From an uncultured Clostridia bacterium (GTDB taxonomy: Bacteria > Bacillota > Clostridia > Christensenellales > Borkfalkiaceae): DNA of 15,906 nt. Positions 6,888-15,345 of this stretch are shown one piece after another. The notes below the pieces were generated by a model. It was not told the origin of the DNA. It did no database searches and worked only from the letters and a program-made list of their open reading frames with translations. Every line of letters begins with the position of its first letter. Position 1 is the first letter of the stretch. The position numbers were made by a program, and so were the translations under genes. Where the stretch lies: assembly GCA_947176445.1 (NCBI GenBank), contig CAMWQK010000003.1, forward strand, positions 1 to 15,906, given 5' to 3'.

Positions 6888-8336
6888 TTAGTTATTCTTT
6901 GTTGCGTCGTACTGACCCTGCATGTTGGTGTGGATCTCCGTCCAGTTCGTGCTCGTGAACTTCGAAACTGCGTTTTCGTCTGCCGTCCAGATGAGCGAGA
7001 GCTGGTCGTTCAGAGGCTTGAGCCATGCCTCATCGTACGTGGAGTACGATGCGGGGAAGAAGCCGTGATCACCGCTGATGACGTCGAGGTAGATGCCGCG
7101 CGTCGAAGGCGAATACTTCGCGTCGTTTTCGGGGTTCGTGTAGTCTTCCGCCCAATCCTTGATGAGGGGAAGGGAGATCTGCTGCTGCATGAGCTGGTTC
7201 TGCGTGGTCCTCGAAAGGAAGGAGAGCGCGATTCTCTTCGCGATGTCGCCCTTCGTCATCGCTGCGCAGTCCTTAGAAACAACGTAGCCTGCCGACTTGA
7301 TGAGACCCTGCCACTGCTCGTCGCCCTTGTTCTCCGTCGGCCAAGCCATGACGCCCCAGTTGTCGCCGCCGTCCTTGTTGAAGAAGTCGTTATAGTCACC
7401 GACCTCCCACGAACCGCACGCGCCGTAGAAGCAGACTCTGCCCGACGTGAAGTTCTGATACGTTGCGCCACGATAGTTACCCGCGCCGCACTGTACGAAC
7501 TCTGCCTGATACTGAATTGCCTTGTAGAGCGGGGTGCCCTCTTTGATCTCGCCGACCTTGCCGCTCGCTCTGCCGCCCGTGAGGTCCATGAGCGGGGAAG
7601 TCGTCGTGCTCTTGTCGTCCGAGAAGGACTTCGCAAGGATTTCCACGGAAGGGATATCGCACGCATACTCGGCGGCACCTGCGTTGTCATGGATGATTTT
7701 GCAGACCTGCTTGAACTCTTCCCAGGTGTAGCCGGTGTAGTCGTCCTGATAAGGAAGCGCATAGCCCGCGTCGTTGACCTTCTTCTCGAACTTCTTCAGA
7801 AGCGTCTTGTTATAGCCGAGCTGCTGCGTACTCAGATCCTTGGGGAATGCGTACAGGTGATCGTTCGGATCGCCGATCTTGCCCGTCGTGGGGTTGTAGC
7901 GATACATGTTGAGCGCCGTGTCATAGATCGTGCTCAGGTTTGCGATTGCGTTCGCCGAACCGTTACCCATCGTGTCCGCATAGTCCTGCAAATCCGCAAC
8001 CATGTTGCCGTACTGCAAGAGTTCGTTCGGACGAACGTAGAAGATATCGGGCGTCGAACCGTTCTGAATGTTCGCCTTCAACGTCTGATAGTAGTTGCTC
8101 TCCTGCTCAGCGCTGAACGTGATCGTGTATTCGATCCCCTCCTCTGCGAACTCCTCCTTCAAGTCCTCTTCCATCTGCTTGAAGTAGTTCCGGTAGAACG
8201 TCGTCTCCGTGCTGTTTGCAAGCAGGAAGACGGTGATGTTCGTCTCCGGATCCTTTCCGCAACCGGCCAAAGCGCCGATTGTCGATGCAGCCATGATTGC
8301 AGCTGCAGCCACTGCCACTACCTTTTTCTTTTTCAT
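6888..8336 (-). CDS. Sugar ABC transporter substrate-binding lipoprotein (family 1)
   Basis: This 482-residue lipoprotein captures oligosaccharides outside the membrane and delivers them to the two permeases that follow. Residues 1-25 are a lipoprotein signal with the lipobox LAGC; Cys26 would be lipidated. The mature part has family-1 solute-binding features: an early beta strand (TNITVFLLA), PDIFYVRPNELLQYGNMVADL at about 100-120, and aromatic-rich segments near the C-terminus for stacking on sugar. An in-frame ATG exists at 8354, but the GGAGGAG ribosome binding site (8341-8347) lies between it and the ATG at 8336, so 8336 is the real start. The preceding GH35 gene ends 33 nt upstream in an A/T-rich gap without a terminator, so both are probably cotranscribed. 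Binding specificity is not visible. Confidence 0.93.
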   Translation of the reverse strand: MKKKKVVAVAAAAIMAASTIGALAGCGKDPETNITVFLLANSTETTFYRNYFKQMEEDLKEEFAEEGIEYTITFSAEQESNYYQTLKANIQNGSTPDIFYVRPNELLQYGNMVADLQDYADTMGNGSANAIANLSTIYDTALNMYRYNPTTGKIGDPNDHLYAFPKDLSTQQLGYNKTLLKKFEKKVNDAGYALPYQDDYTGYTWEEFKQVCKIIHDNAGAAEYACDIPSVEILAKSFSDDKSTTTSPLMDLTGGRASGKVGEIKEGTPLYKAIQYQAEFVQCGAGNYRGATYQNFTSGRVCFYGACGSWEVGDYNDFFNKDGGDNWGVMAWPTENKGDEQWQGLIKSAGYVVSKDCAAMTKGDIAKRIALSFLSRTTQNQLMQQQISLPLIKDWAEDYTNPENDAKYSPSTRGIYLDVISGDHGFFPASYSTYDEAWLKPLNDQLSLIWTADENAVSKFTSTNWTEIHTNMQGQYDATKNN

Positions 8337-8340
8337 AATA

Positions 8341-8347
8341 CTCCTCC
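8341..8347 (-). promoter_or_regulatory. Ribosome binding site that fixes the binding-protein start
   Basis: GGAGGAG in minus-strand sense lies 4 nt before the ATG at 8336. It falls inside the codons that a start at 8354 would translate, so the longer reading frame is unlikely to be used. Confidence 0.85.
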
Positions 8348-8369
8348 ATACCATTTTTTTTATTTTATT

Positions 8370-10934
8370 TTATTCGGGTTGCCCCGCTTTTACCGATAAG
8401 ATATCCACACTCGCAAGAGTTGCGTCTTTGCCGAGCGCCTCTACGTAGAGGTACAGATCGCCGCTCCATGCGGGACACCAGTACAGCTCGTATGCGTCTC
8501 CGCCGTGAAGCGCGGGCGCATGATCCCAGCTGACGATCGCTCTTCCGATCACTCTGCCGTCCGCAACGCCCGTAATCTTGACGTTCTTGCCCTTGAACAC
8601 GAGCCGGCTCTCCTCTTTCGCGTCGATGTGAATATGCAGCGCGGTCTTGTCTTTGACCTCCAAGGGAAGTTTGATCTCTTTCCCTTTTCCTGCCATCGTG
8701 CACATCTCGCTCGCCGTGAGCGCACGGATCTTCGTGGGATTTACTTTGTCGATATGCAAGATCGTTACGCTACCGCAGTTCTGCGTCCAGATGCGCTTTC
8801 TGTATACAAGCGTGAGCTCGCGCGTTTCGCCCTGTTTGAAGTGCTTCGTCAGCTCGAACGAACCGTAGTCGCATTCGCCGATGAGCGCGCCGTCGAGATA
8901 GACCGCTACGTCGGTATTTTCCGTCGTCTTGACGATCAGCCGCTCATTCAGCCGCGTGACGGGAAGCGAGTAAGCGCAGATCGCGGGCTTGCGCGTGGTG
9001 TTCCACTTGTCAACGCTCAGCCGTACGGGGAATTTCGCCTTCTTTTCGAGCTTCTTCAAGCCGTACTCCTCGAGCAGCTCGAAGTCGCAGCGCTGTACCT
9101 TCTGCTTTGTCATGACCGTGCCGAACGAGGTCACGCCCTTCTTGCAGGAAGTGCGGATCGCGGGAGATTGCGAATCGTCGAAGTTGCTGTGCCCCCACTT
9201 TTCTGCCGTTACTTTATAATTGCCGTCTGCGGAAGCGGGAAGAACCTTGTCTCTGCCGTCCGCATAGTAAGTGTCGCTGTCAAGCCCCGCCGCCTCTACT
9301 TTCAGAAGATCGCAGGGATGCTCCACAAAGAGCTCCTTGCCCGCGGGAAGCTGCAAATCGTATTCAAGCACGCCCTCGTTCACGTTCAGCCCACCGAAGT
9401 GCGTCGTGCCGTTCGGCTTCACCTCGCGCGAAGCGGGAACAGTCTCCGCAAGGCAGAACCCCGTAAGCGGTTTTTCCGTATACGTGCCGATGACGACGGG
9501 CGCGTCCTTGGTGAGAAGTTCGAGCGCCTCCGTGCGACCTACGAACTTCACGCTGACGCCGTGCGTCTCTCCGTCCTTCGTGAAGAGCTCTTCCCCTGCG
9601 CCGAAGTCGAGCCCGACGAGCGGCTCACCGCCCTCGTTGAGGAACACGAGCTCGGTCGCGTTTGCAATGATCGGCTCGCGCGTCGCCCTCGTAATATGAG
9701 CAGGAATGCCTGTGGACGAAAGATCGAGCCCGAACAGGAAGACACGAGCGCGGCACTTCGGAACTTCCGACGTGACCGTCTCACCTTTATATGTAAATGT
9801 AATGCTGCCCGTTTCCGAGAAGTTGGGAACGCAGACCGCCGCGCCGCCGCCGAGAAGCTCCAAAACGCGAAGTCCCCCTTCCGTCGTTACGAACGAGCAC
9901 TCCGTGGGAGTGACCGTATCCTTGCTCGGAAGCGATCCAGCGAGCGCCTGACCTGCCGTCTTAAAGAACGCCGAGAAGAGGATCGCCTCGTGCGCCTCCT
10001 CGCGGTAGTTCCCCGCAACGTCGATCATCGACCAGAAGTCGTAGAGCGTTGCAAGCAGTGCATCGGGCGAACCCCAGTTATTCACAGCCTGATAGTATTC
10101 GAAGTTGATCCCCGCGACCTGATTGTACGCGCCGAGCAGCTTCGATCCGCACGAGAGCTCTCTGCGCAGAATGAAGTGATCGCGGTTGGTCTCGGAGACG
10201 AGAAGCGGCTTGTTGATTTCCGCAAAGCGCAGTCCGTACGCCTGCAATTCCTTATCGAATGCAGGATCGAGACTGTCGGGATAGCAGTTGAGCGTTGCGT
10301 TCAAGCCCTTCGCGAACCCGCCCGCGCGCGTAGCGTCAAACTGACCTGCGCAGCAGAAATAGGGGATATCATTAAGATAAGGGCGTGCAATCTCGGCAAG
10401 TTTGCCCGTGTATGCCTCGGGATCGGGGCAGTCGAAGAAATCGAGCTCGTTCTCGATCTGGAGCAGGATGACGCTGCCGCCGCGCGGATAGGTGTAAGGC
10501 GCGATCTCCTTCAAAATCGCACTGTACCACTTCTCCACTTCGGCAAGGTACGCCTTATCGGCACAGCGAATGGGCATACCCGATTCGAGAATGCGCGCCG
10601 GCAATGCGCCGCCGTTCCACTCCGAACAGATATAGGGACCGGGACGGGCAATCACATACAGCCCCGCCCGACTGAGTTCTTCCAGGAAGTAACGCACGTC
10701 GCGCTCGCCCGAAAAATCGAACGAACCGTCCGCACGCTCATGATAGTTCCAAGGGAAGTATACGTCCACGCAGTTGTAGCCCGCGTTCTTTAACTTTATA
10801 ATACGGTCTTTCCACACTGCCCGCGGCAAACGGAAATAAAAGAGCGAACCGCACAGCAACACTTCGTACTTGCCGTTCAGCTCGACTCCCTGCTTTGTTA
10901 ACTTGACCGCCTTCATTTCCTGCTTATCGTTCAT
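8370..10934 (-). CDS. Cytoplasmic glycoside hydrolase family 35 beta-galactosidase
   Basis: This 854-residue enzyme has no signal peptide, so it should release terminal beta-galactose from imported oligosaccharides inside the cell. Residues 1 to about 340 are the GH35 barrel: LFYFRLPRAVWKDRI, VYFPWNYHE, then IARPGPYICSEWNGGALP at about 95-112, a family hallmark. The likely acid/base is E163 in QIENEL. The likely nucleophile is E248 in LLVSETNRD, 85 residues on, a normal spacing. The aromatic residues that usually follow the nucleophile are replaced by TNRDHF, so specificity may differ. The C-terminal half is beta-rich; about 640-760 resembles a galactose-binding jelly roll (VAVYLDGALIGE). An in-frame ATG at 11027 would add 31 residues. 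I chose 10934 because GAGAGG lies 5 nt upstream and the conserved region begins soon after. It is the first gene of unit C, behind its promoter. Confidence 0.88.
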   Translation of the reverse strand: MNDKQEMKAVKLTKQGVELNGKYEVLLCGSLFYFRLPRAVWKDRIIKLKNAGYNCVDVYFPWNYHERADGSFDFSGERDVRYFLEELSRAGLYVIARPGPYICSEWNGGALPARILESGMPIRCADKAYLAEVEKWYSAILKEIAPYTYPRGGSVILLQIENELDFFDCPDPEAYTGKLAEIARPYLNDIPYFCCAGQFDATRAGGFAKGLNATLNCYPDSLDPAFDKELQAYGLRFAEINKPLLVSETNRDHFILRRELSCGSKLLGAYNQVAGINFEYYQAVNNWGSPDALLATLYDFWSMIDVAGNYREEAHEAILFSAFFKTAGQALAGSLPSKDTVTPTECSFVTTEGGLRVLELLGGGAAVCVPNFSETGSITFTYKGETVTSEVPKCRARVFLFGLDLSSTGIPAHITRATREPIIANATELVFLNEGGEPLVGLDFGAGEELFTKDGETHGVSVKFVGRTEALELLTKDAPVVIGTYTEKPLTGFCLAETVPASREVKPNGTTHFGGLNVNEGVLEYDLQLPAGKELFVEHPCDLLKVEAAGLDSDTYYADGRDKVLPASADGNYKVTAEKWGHSNFDDSQSPAIRTSCKKGVTSFGTVMTKQKVQRCDFELLEEYGLKKLEKKAKFPVRLSVDKWNTTRKPAICAYSLPVTRLNERLIVKTTENTDVAVYLDGALIGECDYGSFELTKHFKQGETRELTLVYRKRIWTQNCGSVTILHIDKVNPTKIRALTASEMCTMAGKGKEIKLPLEVKDKTALHIHIDAKEESRLVFKGKNVKITGVADGRVIGRAIVSWDHAPALHGGDAYELYWCPAWSGDLYLYVEALGKDATLASVDILSVKAGQPE

Positions 10935-10952
10935 TCTGACCTCTCGCCTGAC

Positions 10953-10974
10953 GCATCGCTTTGCCGCGCGATGC
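10953..10974 (-). other. Small hairpin in the GH35 operon leader
   Basis: A 7-bp perfect inverted repeat (GCATCGC / GCGATGC) with an 8-nt loop lies in the predicted 5' untranslated region, ending about 18 nt before the ATG. It could affect ribosome access or message stability. A stem this short may also be chance. Confidence 0.35.
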
Positions 10975-10996
10975 CCTGTGTATATTGAAAATACGT

Positions 10997-11018
10997 AACG
11001 AAAAATGTTCCATTCGTT
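10997..11018. promoter_or_regulatory. Candidate operator palindrome at the GH35 operon promoter
   Basis: AACGAA and TTCGTT form an inverted repeat with a 10-nt spacer, starting a few bases downstream of the predicted transcription start. A site here would suit a repressor that blocks initiation or clearance. The same stretch contains a direct repeat of GGAAC in minus-strand sense. No regulator gene is in the window. It does not match the catabolite-response consensus. Confidence 0.4.
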
Positions 11019-11028
11019 CCGTGACAAT

Positions 11029-11057
11029 AATATAATTCAGTCACAAACAGATGTCAA
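11029..11057 (-). promoter_or_regulatory. Sigma-A-type promoter of the GH35/transporter/GH30 operon
   Basis: In minus-strand sense, a consensus -35 TTGACA (11052-11057) and a near-consensus -10 TATATT (11029-11034) are separated by exactly 17 nt. Predicted initiation is near 11022, giving a leader of about 88 nt. The region just upstream (about 11060-11082) is A/T-rich, as for an UP element. The rest of the 335-nt gap between the GH35 start and the preceding gene's stop holds the two terminators and A/T tracts at about 11101-11157. I see no gene in it. Confidence 0.8.
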
Positions 11058-11176
11058 TAATCGATAGCAAAAAGAGTAATATTGTCCATAAAATGCCCTT
11101 GTTTTTATTGAAACTTGCCTTTTTTATGGAGAATTTTCTTTTTTTGTAAAAAAAACCGTTTCTGAGGGCAAAATAA

Positions 11177-11210
11177 GCCGATTTTACCCGTAAAGTGGGC
11201 GTAAATCGGC
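11177..11210 (-). terminator. Second terminator hairpin after the GH106-like gene
   Basis: Inverted repeat GCCGATTTTACCC / GGGCGTAAATCGGC with one bulge and a 7-nt loop. In minus-strand sense TTATTTTG follows the stem. It lies just past the first terminator, so it may act as a backup that insulates the promoter of the GH35 operon. Confidence 0.65.
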
Positions 11211-11212
11211 GC

Positions 11213-11251
11213 AAAAAAAGAGACCGCCACGAAGAATTTTACTCCGTGGCG
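11213..11251 (-). terminator. Intrinsic terminator of the GH106-like gene
   Basis: Stem CGCCACG (11225-11231) with CGTGGCG (11245-11251) is followed in minus-strand sense by GTCTCTTTTTTT. It begins 18 nt after the stop codon of the upstream gene. The loop is 13 nt, partly self-pairing. Confidence 0.85.
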
Positions 11252-11269
11252 ATCCCGAAATATGTTAAT

Positions 11270-14200
11270 TTACTTCTTGAAGAGGCGCAAAACGGGCTTT
11301 TTCATAATGCCGACGTCAGTCAGAGCATATTCGTACGACCAGCAATTCCCGCTTGTATACCACATCGAAGGTCCCTTCCACTTGATGGGCACGCAGGCGT
11401 GCAGTGCGCCGAACGAGTTGATCCTGCTCGCATAGAGCGTGAGTTCCAGCACGTGCTTGCCCGCCGAAACGTCCGGAATGTGCAATTTATAGGGCGGAAG
11501 CACGACCTTGCCCGTCTCCTCACCGTCAAGTTTTGCAGAGATGAGCGCGCCGTGATAGAAATCCGCCGTCACGCACAGCTCCCCGCCCCCGCACTCGAAA
11601 GGAATGCGGTAGGTGATCGCCGCGCCGTAGAACGGCATGCCCTGCCCCGTAATCGAGCCGTAGGAAATTCTCTCGCGCCGCTTCGTGATGATCCAGTGCG
11701 AGCCCTCGGCGTGTACGCCGAAGTCCCCGAGCAGGAAGAAGTTTTCAAGGCTCACGCGCTCCCCCACGGCAGCGCGCAGAACGAGCTCGTTCTTCCCCTT
11801 TTTCAAGTTCGGCAGGCGCATTACGCGGATCGCCTCGTCCGTGAAATATCCCTCGTCCGCGATCGAAATGTCTTTTCCGTTGAGTTTGACTTCGCACAAA
11901 TTCTCATAGGCGAGCATGCACGGCGTCTCCACCTCGCTCTCGAACGTAAAGCGCAGGTGCGGGAACACCGAAGGCTCCTTCGCCTCGATGCACCAGGGCT
12001 GTTTATCCTGTCCGTCCGCGGCGGGATAGCCGAGCCGCTTTCTGATCGCGCTGTCGATACGTAGCATCTCCTCCCGCGGGAAGTACTCCTTGCCGTCGAG
12101 CGACCACTCGCAAAGGTCGAGCACGGCGACGTTCGACTCGCCGAGCACGACTTCCGCATCGTCGGGAATGCCGATTTCTTCCGTTGCGCATATGTACTGC
12201 TCTGCAACCGTCGCTTCTTTTCCGTCCTTTGTGGGGCTGAGGCGCAGCAGAAAGCTATCGAGCGGATATGCGGCAAGTTCCGTCTCCGTCCATTCGCCAC
12301 AAACGCGGCTGGAAAGTTCTTTGATATCTCCGCTCAGCGTATCGTAGAGTTCTATATGATATGCACCCTTCACGCGCACTTTGAGCCGCTCGCGGTTGCA
12401 ATCCGCGCCGTCCGTGCGGGAGGGCGAATCGCCGTGCGCGAGAAACAGCCATCTGCAATCGCCGTCCTCACGCAGATTGTACAGCCAGTCGCGGGAACGC
12501 TTGCCCCGCTCTCCGAATATAGAGATCTCCCGCTCCGCCTCTAAACACTGCAAAATCTCCCGCTCGGCAAAGGGAACTTTTTCGGCGAGGGCATACAGCT
12601 CCTTTGCGTCCTTCCCCGCCTCCGCGTCTACAAGGGCAGGACAAGCGCACATGATGAGCCTGCCGCCCTTCTTCGCAAAGCGCGCGAGCGCGTCTACCGT
12701 GCTTTGCCGCACGGTTACAAGCGGCGGCACGATGACGGCGGAATAGTTCATCTCCCCGATCTGAAGTCCGTTCGCCGTCTCCCGATACTGCTCGGGGAGC
12801 AGGCTCTCGCTGATAAAGTCGAAGTCGATCTGACCGCGCAGCAGCCACTCCGTGAGATCAGAAAACCGCCGATCGAGCGCATCGCCCTCCGCCGCGTGCT
12901 CCCGCACGCCGTTGACGAGCCAGGCGCTCTCCTCGGGATGCAGAACCGCCACTCTGACGACGGGCTTTCCGCGCGTGAGCGCCGTGTTCAACCGCGCAAA
13001 GTGATCTTCAAGGTATCCGTACTCTTGATACCAAGCCGACTGATAGCCGATACTTGCGGGATAATCGCGCTTCGCAGAGCCGCGCATGCTCGTCCAGAAC
13101 AGGTGCGGAACGCGCAGGGTAACGCCGAGCGCGGCTTGCCAGTCCCCCTGGAACTTGTGTCCGCGGAAGTCGAAATCCCAGCCCGTGACGCCGTACAGCT
13201 CGCTCATGACGCCCTCTCTGCCGTACTGGTGCGCCGCGGACTGCGCCTGCTTGGCGGTATTCCACTCGCGATTGTCGCAGAGCATATCGATGCCGGGGAT
13301 GGTAAAGCCGCGGTAGTGCCGCATTGCCTCGCCCACGGCACACATCTGCGTAAGAAGCGTCGGCTCTTCGAGGACGTGCCCCGTAAACGCGATGCCGTGC
13401 TCCTCGCACCACTGCCCCACGCGGTCGCAGTACGATTCCGCCATCAGCTCCGTCAACGTGCGGTAATATTGATAGCGCGCCTTCGAAGGCGCATCGCCCG
13501 ACAGGTTCCATACGACTTCGGGAAAGCGGTCGAGAAGATCGTAGCCGCAGCGGGCGGAAAATTCTTTGAGCAACACCTGTGAGAAGGGCAACTCCGTATC
13601 TTTATTGTCCCGCGCGAACTCCTTCAGGGTAAAGCGCAGATAGTTGGGCTCGTCACTGAAGATCGCGGGGACCGCCTTGCCGAACTCGTCGCCCACCTCG
13701 CGGCGGTACGCCTCGTGCGTCACGCGCAGAAACTCCTCCACCGCCTCGGGATTGAGGATGTCCGCATAGGTATAGCCGTTGAACCTGCCCGAGCACTGCT
13801 GCAACAGGCGGTATAGATACCACTTCTCCCCCTTTGCCTGCGTTTCGAGCGAAATGCGCGCGTACGAGCCGAGCCTGTCTGCCTCGTCGAACACGAGATC
13901 GTAGACGGCAAGGAGCTTCGGCTCGCGCGTTGTATCCGTCTTTGCGGAAAACTCCTCGGGCGGGAGCAGAGAAAGGCAGACGGTCTGACGGCGGAACTCC
14001 TTCTTCTTCGTCACAAGTCCGCCCGCATACCCGCTCGGCCAGCGATCCTCGTCGTAGAGATACGCGAGCATATCCTCCCTCTTCGCGTGCTCCACGCACG
14101 AGCGGACAAGCCCCATGAACTCTTCGCCCAAGTATTCGGTCGCCAGCCCGCTCCGAACGTGCATGAAGAACCCGCCGAAGCGCATCGCCTTCATATCGTC

Positions 14201-14332
14201 GATCCTGCGGTTTAACAGCTCTTCATTGAGGGCGCAGTTCCAGGAAAAGAACGGCGCGCCCCGATACTCCTTCGTCGGGTTTCGGAAGAGCTCGGAAGAC
14301 AGGCGGGATTTTTTGCTCTCTCTATATAACAT
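11270..14332 (-). CDS. Cytoplasmic GH106-like glycoside hydrolase (alpha-L-rhamnosidase-related)
   Basis: This 1020-residue protein has no signal peptide. Its N-terminus shows the signature of the large family related to GH106 alpha-L-rhamnosidases: FRNPTKEYRGAPFFSWN at about 16-32, FGGFFMHVRSGL at 52-63 and YDEDRWPSGYAGG at 93-105. Conserved acidic candidates for catalysis are E228 (FSDEPNYL), E322/E323 (VLEEPTLL) and E378 (MSELYG). A later LHPEESAWL segment and a C-terminal beta-sandwich at about 770-1000 (AYENLCEVKLNGKD; GKNELVLRAAVGE) also fit the family. The start has AAGGAG just upstream at about 14339-14344. It forms its own transcription unit between two importer operons, with promoter and terminators visible. 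The family assignment is firm at superfamily level. Removal of rhamnose is inference: other sugars are possible and many relatives are uncharacterised. Confidence 0.8.
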   Translation of the reverse strand: MLYRESKKSRLSSELFRNPTKEYRGAPFFSWNCALNEELLNRRIDDMKAMRFGGFFMHVRSGLATEYLGEEFMGLVRSCVEHAKREDMLAYLYDEDRWPSGYAGGLVTKKKEFRRQTVCLSLLPPEEFSAKTDTTREPKLLAVYDLVFDEADRLGSYARISLETQAKGEKWYLYRLLQQCSGRFNGYTYADILNPEAVEEFLRVTHEAYRREVGDEFGKAVPAIFSDEPNYLRFTLKEFARDNKDTELPFSQVLLKEFSARCGYDLLDRFPEVVWNLSGDAPSKARYQYYRTLTELMAESYCDRVGQWCEEHGIAFTGHVLEEPTLLTQMCAVGEAMRHYRGFTIPGIDMLCDNREWNTAKQAQSAAHQYGREGVMSELYGVTGWDFDFRGHKFQGDWQAALGVTLRVPHLFWTSMRGSAKRDYPASIGYQSAWYQEYGYLEDHFARLNTALTRGKPVVRVAVLHPEESAWLVNGVREHAAEGDALDRRFSDLTEWLLRGQIDFDFISESLLPEQYRETANGLQIGEMNYSAVIVPPLVTVRQSTVDALARFAKKGGRLIMCACPALVDAEAGKDAKELYALAEKVPFAEREILQCLEAEREISIFGERGKRSRDWLYNLREDGDCRWLFLAHGDSPSRTDGADCNRERLKVRVKGAYHIELYDTLSGDIKELSSRVCGEWTETELAAYPLDSFLLRLSPTKDGKEATVAEQYICATEEIGIPDDAEVVLGESNVAVLDLCEWSLDGKEYFPREEMLRIDSAIRKRLGYPAADGQDKQPWCIEAKEPSVFPHLRFTFESEVETPCMLAYENLCEVKLNGKDISIADEGYFTDEAIRVMRLPNLKKGKNELVLRAAVGERVSLENFFLLGDFGVHAEGSHWIITKRRERISYGSITGQGMPFYGAAITYRIPFECGGGELCVTADFYHGALISAKLDGEETGKVVLPPYKLHIPDVSAGKHVLELTLYASRINSFGALHACVPIKWKGPSMWYTSGNCWSYEYALTDVGIMKKPVLRLFKK

Positions 14333-14357
14333 AATGTTTCTCCTTGTTTACGCTCAT

Positions 14358-14386
14358 ATTATATCACTGCGGTTTTCTTTTTTCAA
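14358..14386 (-). promoter_or_regulatory. Sigma-A-type promoter of the GH106-like gene
   Basis: In minus-strand sense, -35 TTGAAA (14381-14386) and a perfect -10 TATAAT (14358-14363) have a 17-nt spacer. Predicted initiation is near 14351, leaving a leader of about 19 nt that just holds the ribosome binding site. No operator-like palindrome is obvious here. Confidence 0.82.
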
Positions 14387-14400
14387 GAGGAAACGCGGCA

Positions 14401-14447
14401 AAAATAAAAAACAACGGATGTGCATAACCACACCCGTTGCTTTTTTA
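14401..14447. terminator. Intrinsic terminator of the second importer operon, possibly bidirectional
   Basis: Stem CAACGGATGTG (14413-14423) pairs with CACACCCGTTG (14430-14440) over 11 bp, with one mismatched or wobble position (G-U in minus-strand sense) and a 6-nt loop. In minus-strand sense a TTTTTTATTTTT tract follows; on the plus strand CTTTTTT follows the other arm. It ends unit A just before the promoter of the GH106-like gene. Confidence 0.9.
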
Positions 14448-14457
14448 ACTTGTTGTT

Positions 14458-15345
14458 TTAACCCTTCATACCCGTAATGGCAATGCCCTCTACGAAGTAG
14501 CGCTGTGCAAACACGTAGATGAGCGTTGTGGGAATGAGCGCGACGACCGCGCCCGCCATGACGGTGGGAAGGTCCTTCAAATTTCCGCCGCTGAAGAACT
14601 GCAATGCGATCTGAAGCGTATACTTCTTCTCGGACACGAGATAGATGAGCGGTGCAAGATAGTCGTTGTACCCTGCAACAAAGCCGAGGATCGCCTGCGC
14701 AAAGAGCGCGGGCAGCGAGAGCGGAAGCATGATCTTCCAGTAGATCCCGATGTAGCCCATGCCGTCCAGCTTGGCTGCCTCCAACAGCTCGTCGGGAATT
14801 CCCGAAAAGAACTGCCGCAGGAAGAATACGCACGCCGCCGAACCGAACATCGCAGGTACCATGAGCGGGAAGTACGTATCCGTCAGGTACAGATAGTCGT
14901 AGATGATATACGACGGAATGAGCATGACAATGCCGGGGAGCATCATCGTGAACAGCAACAGCGAGAACATGAGGTTCTTTAAGCGGAAGCGCAATTTTGC
15001 GAACGCATACGCCGAAACGCTCGACGCGATCATGCCGACAATCGTCGTGGGAATGACGATGATGAACGTGTTCTGAATGCCCGTGAGCACCATGCTCTTG
15101 CCCGTCTCGATAATGCTGTACGACGTGAAGAGATTGCCGTAGGCTCGGAAGGACATGTCGCTAAAACTCGGGAACCAGATGAACGGAATGTGCGTTGCGA
15201 CCGCGTGGGAGGCTTTGAGCGATGAAATGACAATGACGTAGAACGGAATGAGGATCATAAGCGCGGCGAGAACGAGCACAGCATAAGTCAAGACCCGCGT
15301 TAAGATGTGCATTGTCTTACGTTTGATTTTTTCCTGATCAGTCAT
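14458..15345 (-). CDS. Carbohydrate ABC transporter permease, MalG type (second CUT1 system)
   Basis: This 295-residue membrane subunit belongs to a second sugar importer. The first membrane helix is at about 18-40 (VLTYAVLVLAALMILIPFYV). The EAA loop is at about residue 188 (LLEAAKLDGMGYIGIYW). The C-terminus IAITGMKG is typical. The frame extends upstream to 15435, but those 30 residues would overlap the end of the preceding permease, and the conserved region begins after the ATG at 15345. That ATG overlaps the preceding stop by 8 nt (ATGACTGA), so translation is probably coupled; the ribosome binding site is weak (GTGGGTG). The protein is clearly different from the MalG-type subunit at 4994-5911, so it is a separate system and not a duplicate of it. 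Confidence 0.92.
   Translation of the reverse strand: MTDQEKIKRKTMHILTRVLTYAVLVLAALMILIPFYVIVISSLKASHAVATHIPFIWFPSFSDMSFRAYGNLFTSYSIIETGKSMVLTGIQNTFIIVIPTTIVGMIASSVSAYAFAKLRFRLKNLMFSLLLFTMMLPGIVMLIPSYIIYDYLYLTDTYFPLMVPAMFGSAACVFFLRQFFSGIPDELLEAAKLDGMGYIGIYWKIMLPLSLPALFAQAILGFVAGYNDYLAPLIYLVSEKKYTLQIALQFFSGGNLKDLPTVMAGAVVALIPTTLIYVFAQRYFVEGIAITGMKG

Noticed and set aside
6930..8399. Plus-strand open frame of 489 codons opposite the binding-protein gene
   Set aside because: Antisense to a lipoprotein with lipobox and ribosome binding site; Arg/Val-rich composition typical of a shadow frame.
8505..10793. Plus-strand open frame of 762 codons opposite the GH35 gene
   Set aside because: The minus strand encodes an unmistakable GH35 barrel with catalytic motifs. 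The antisense product is Arg-rich and lacks family motifs.
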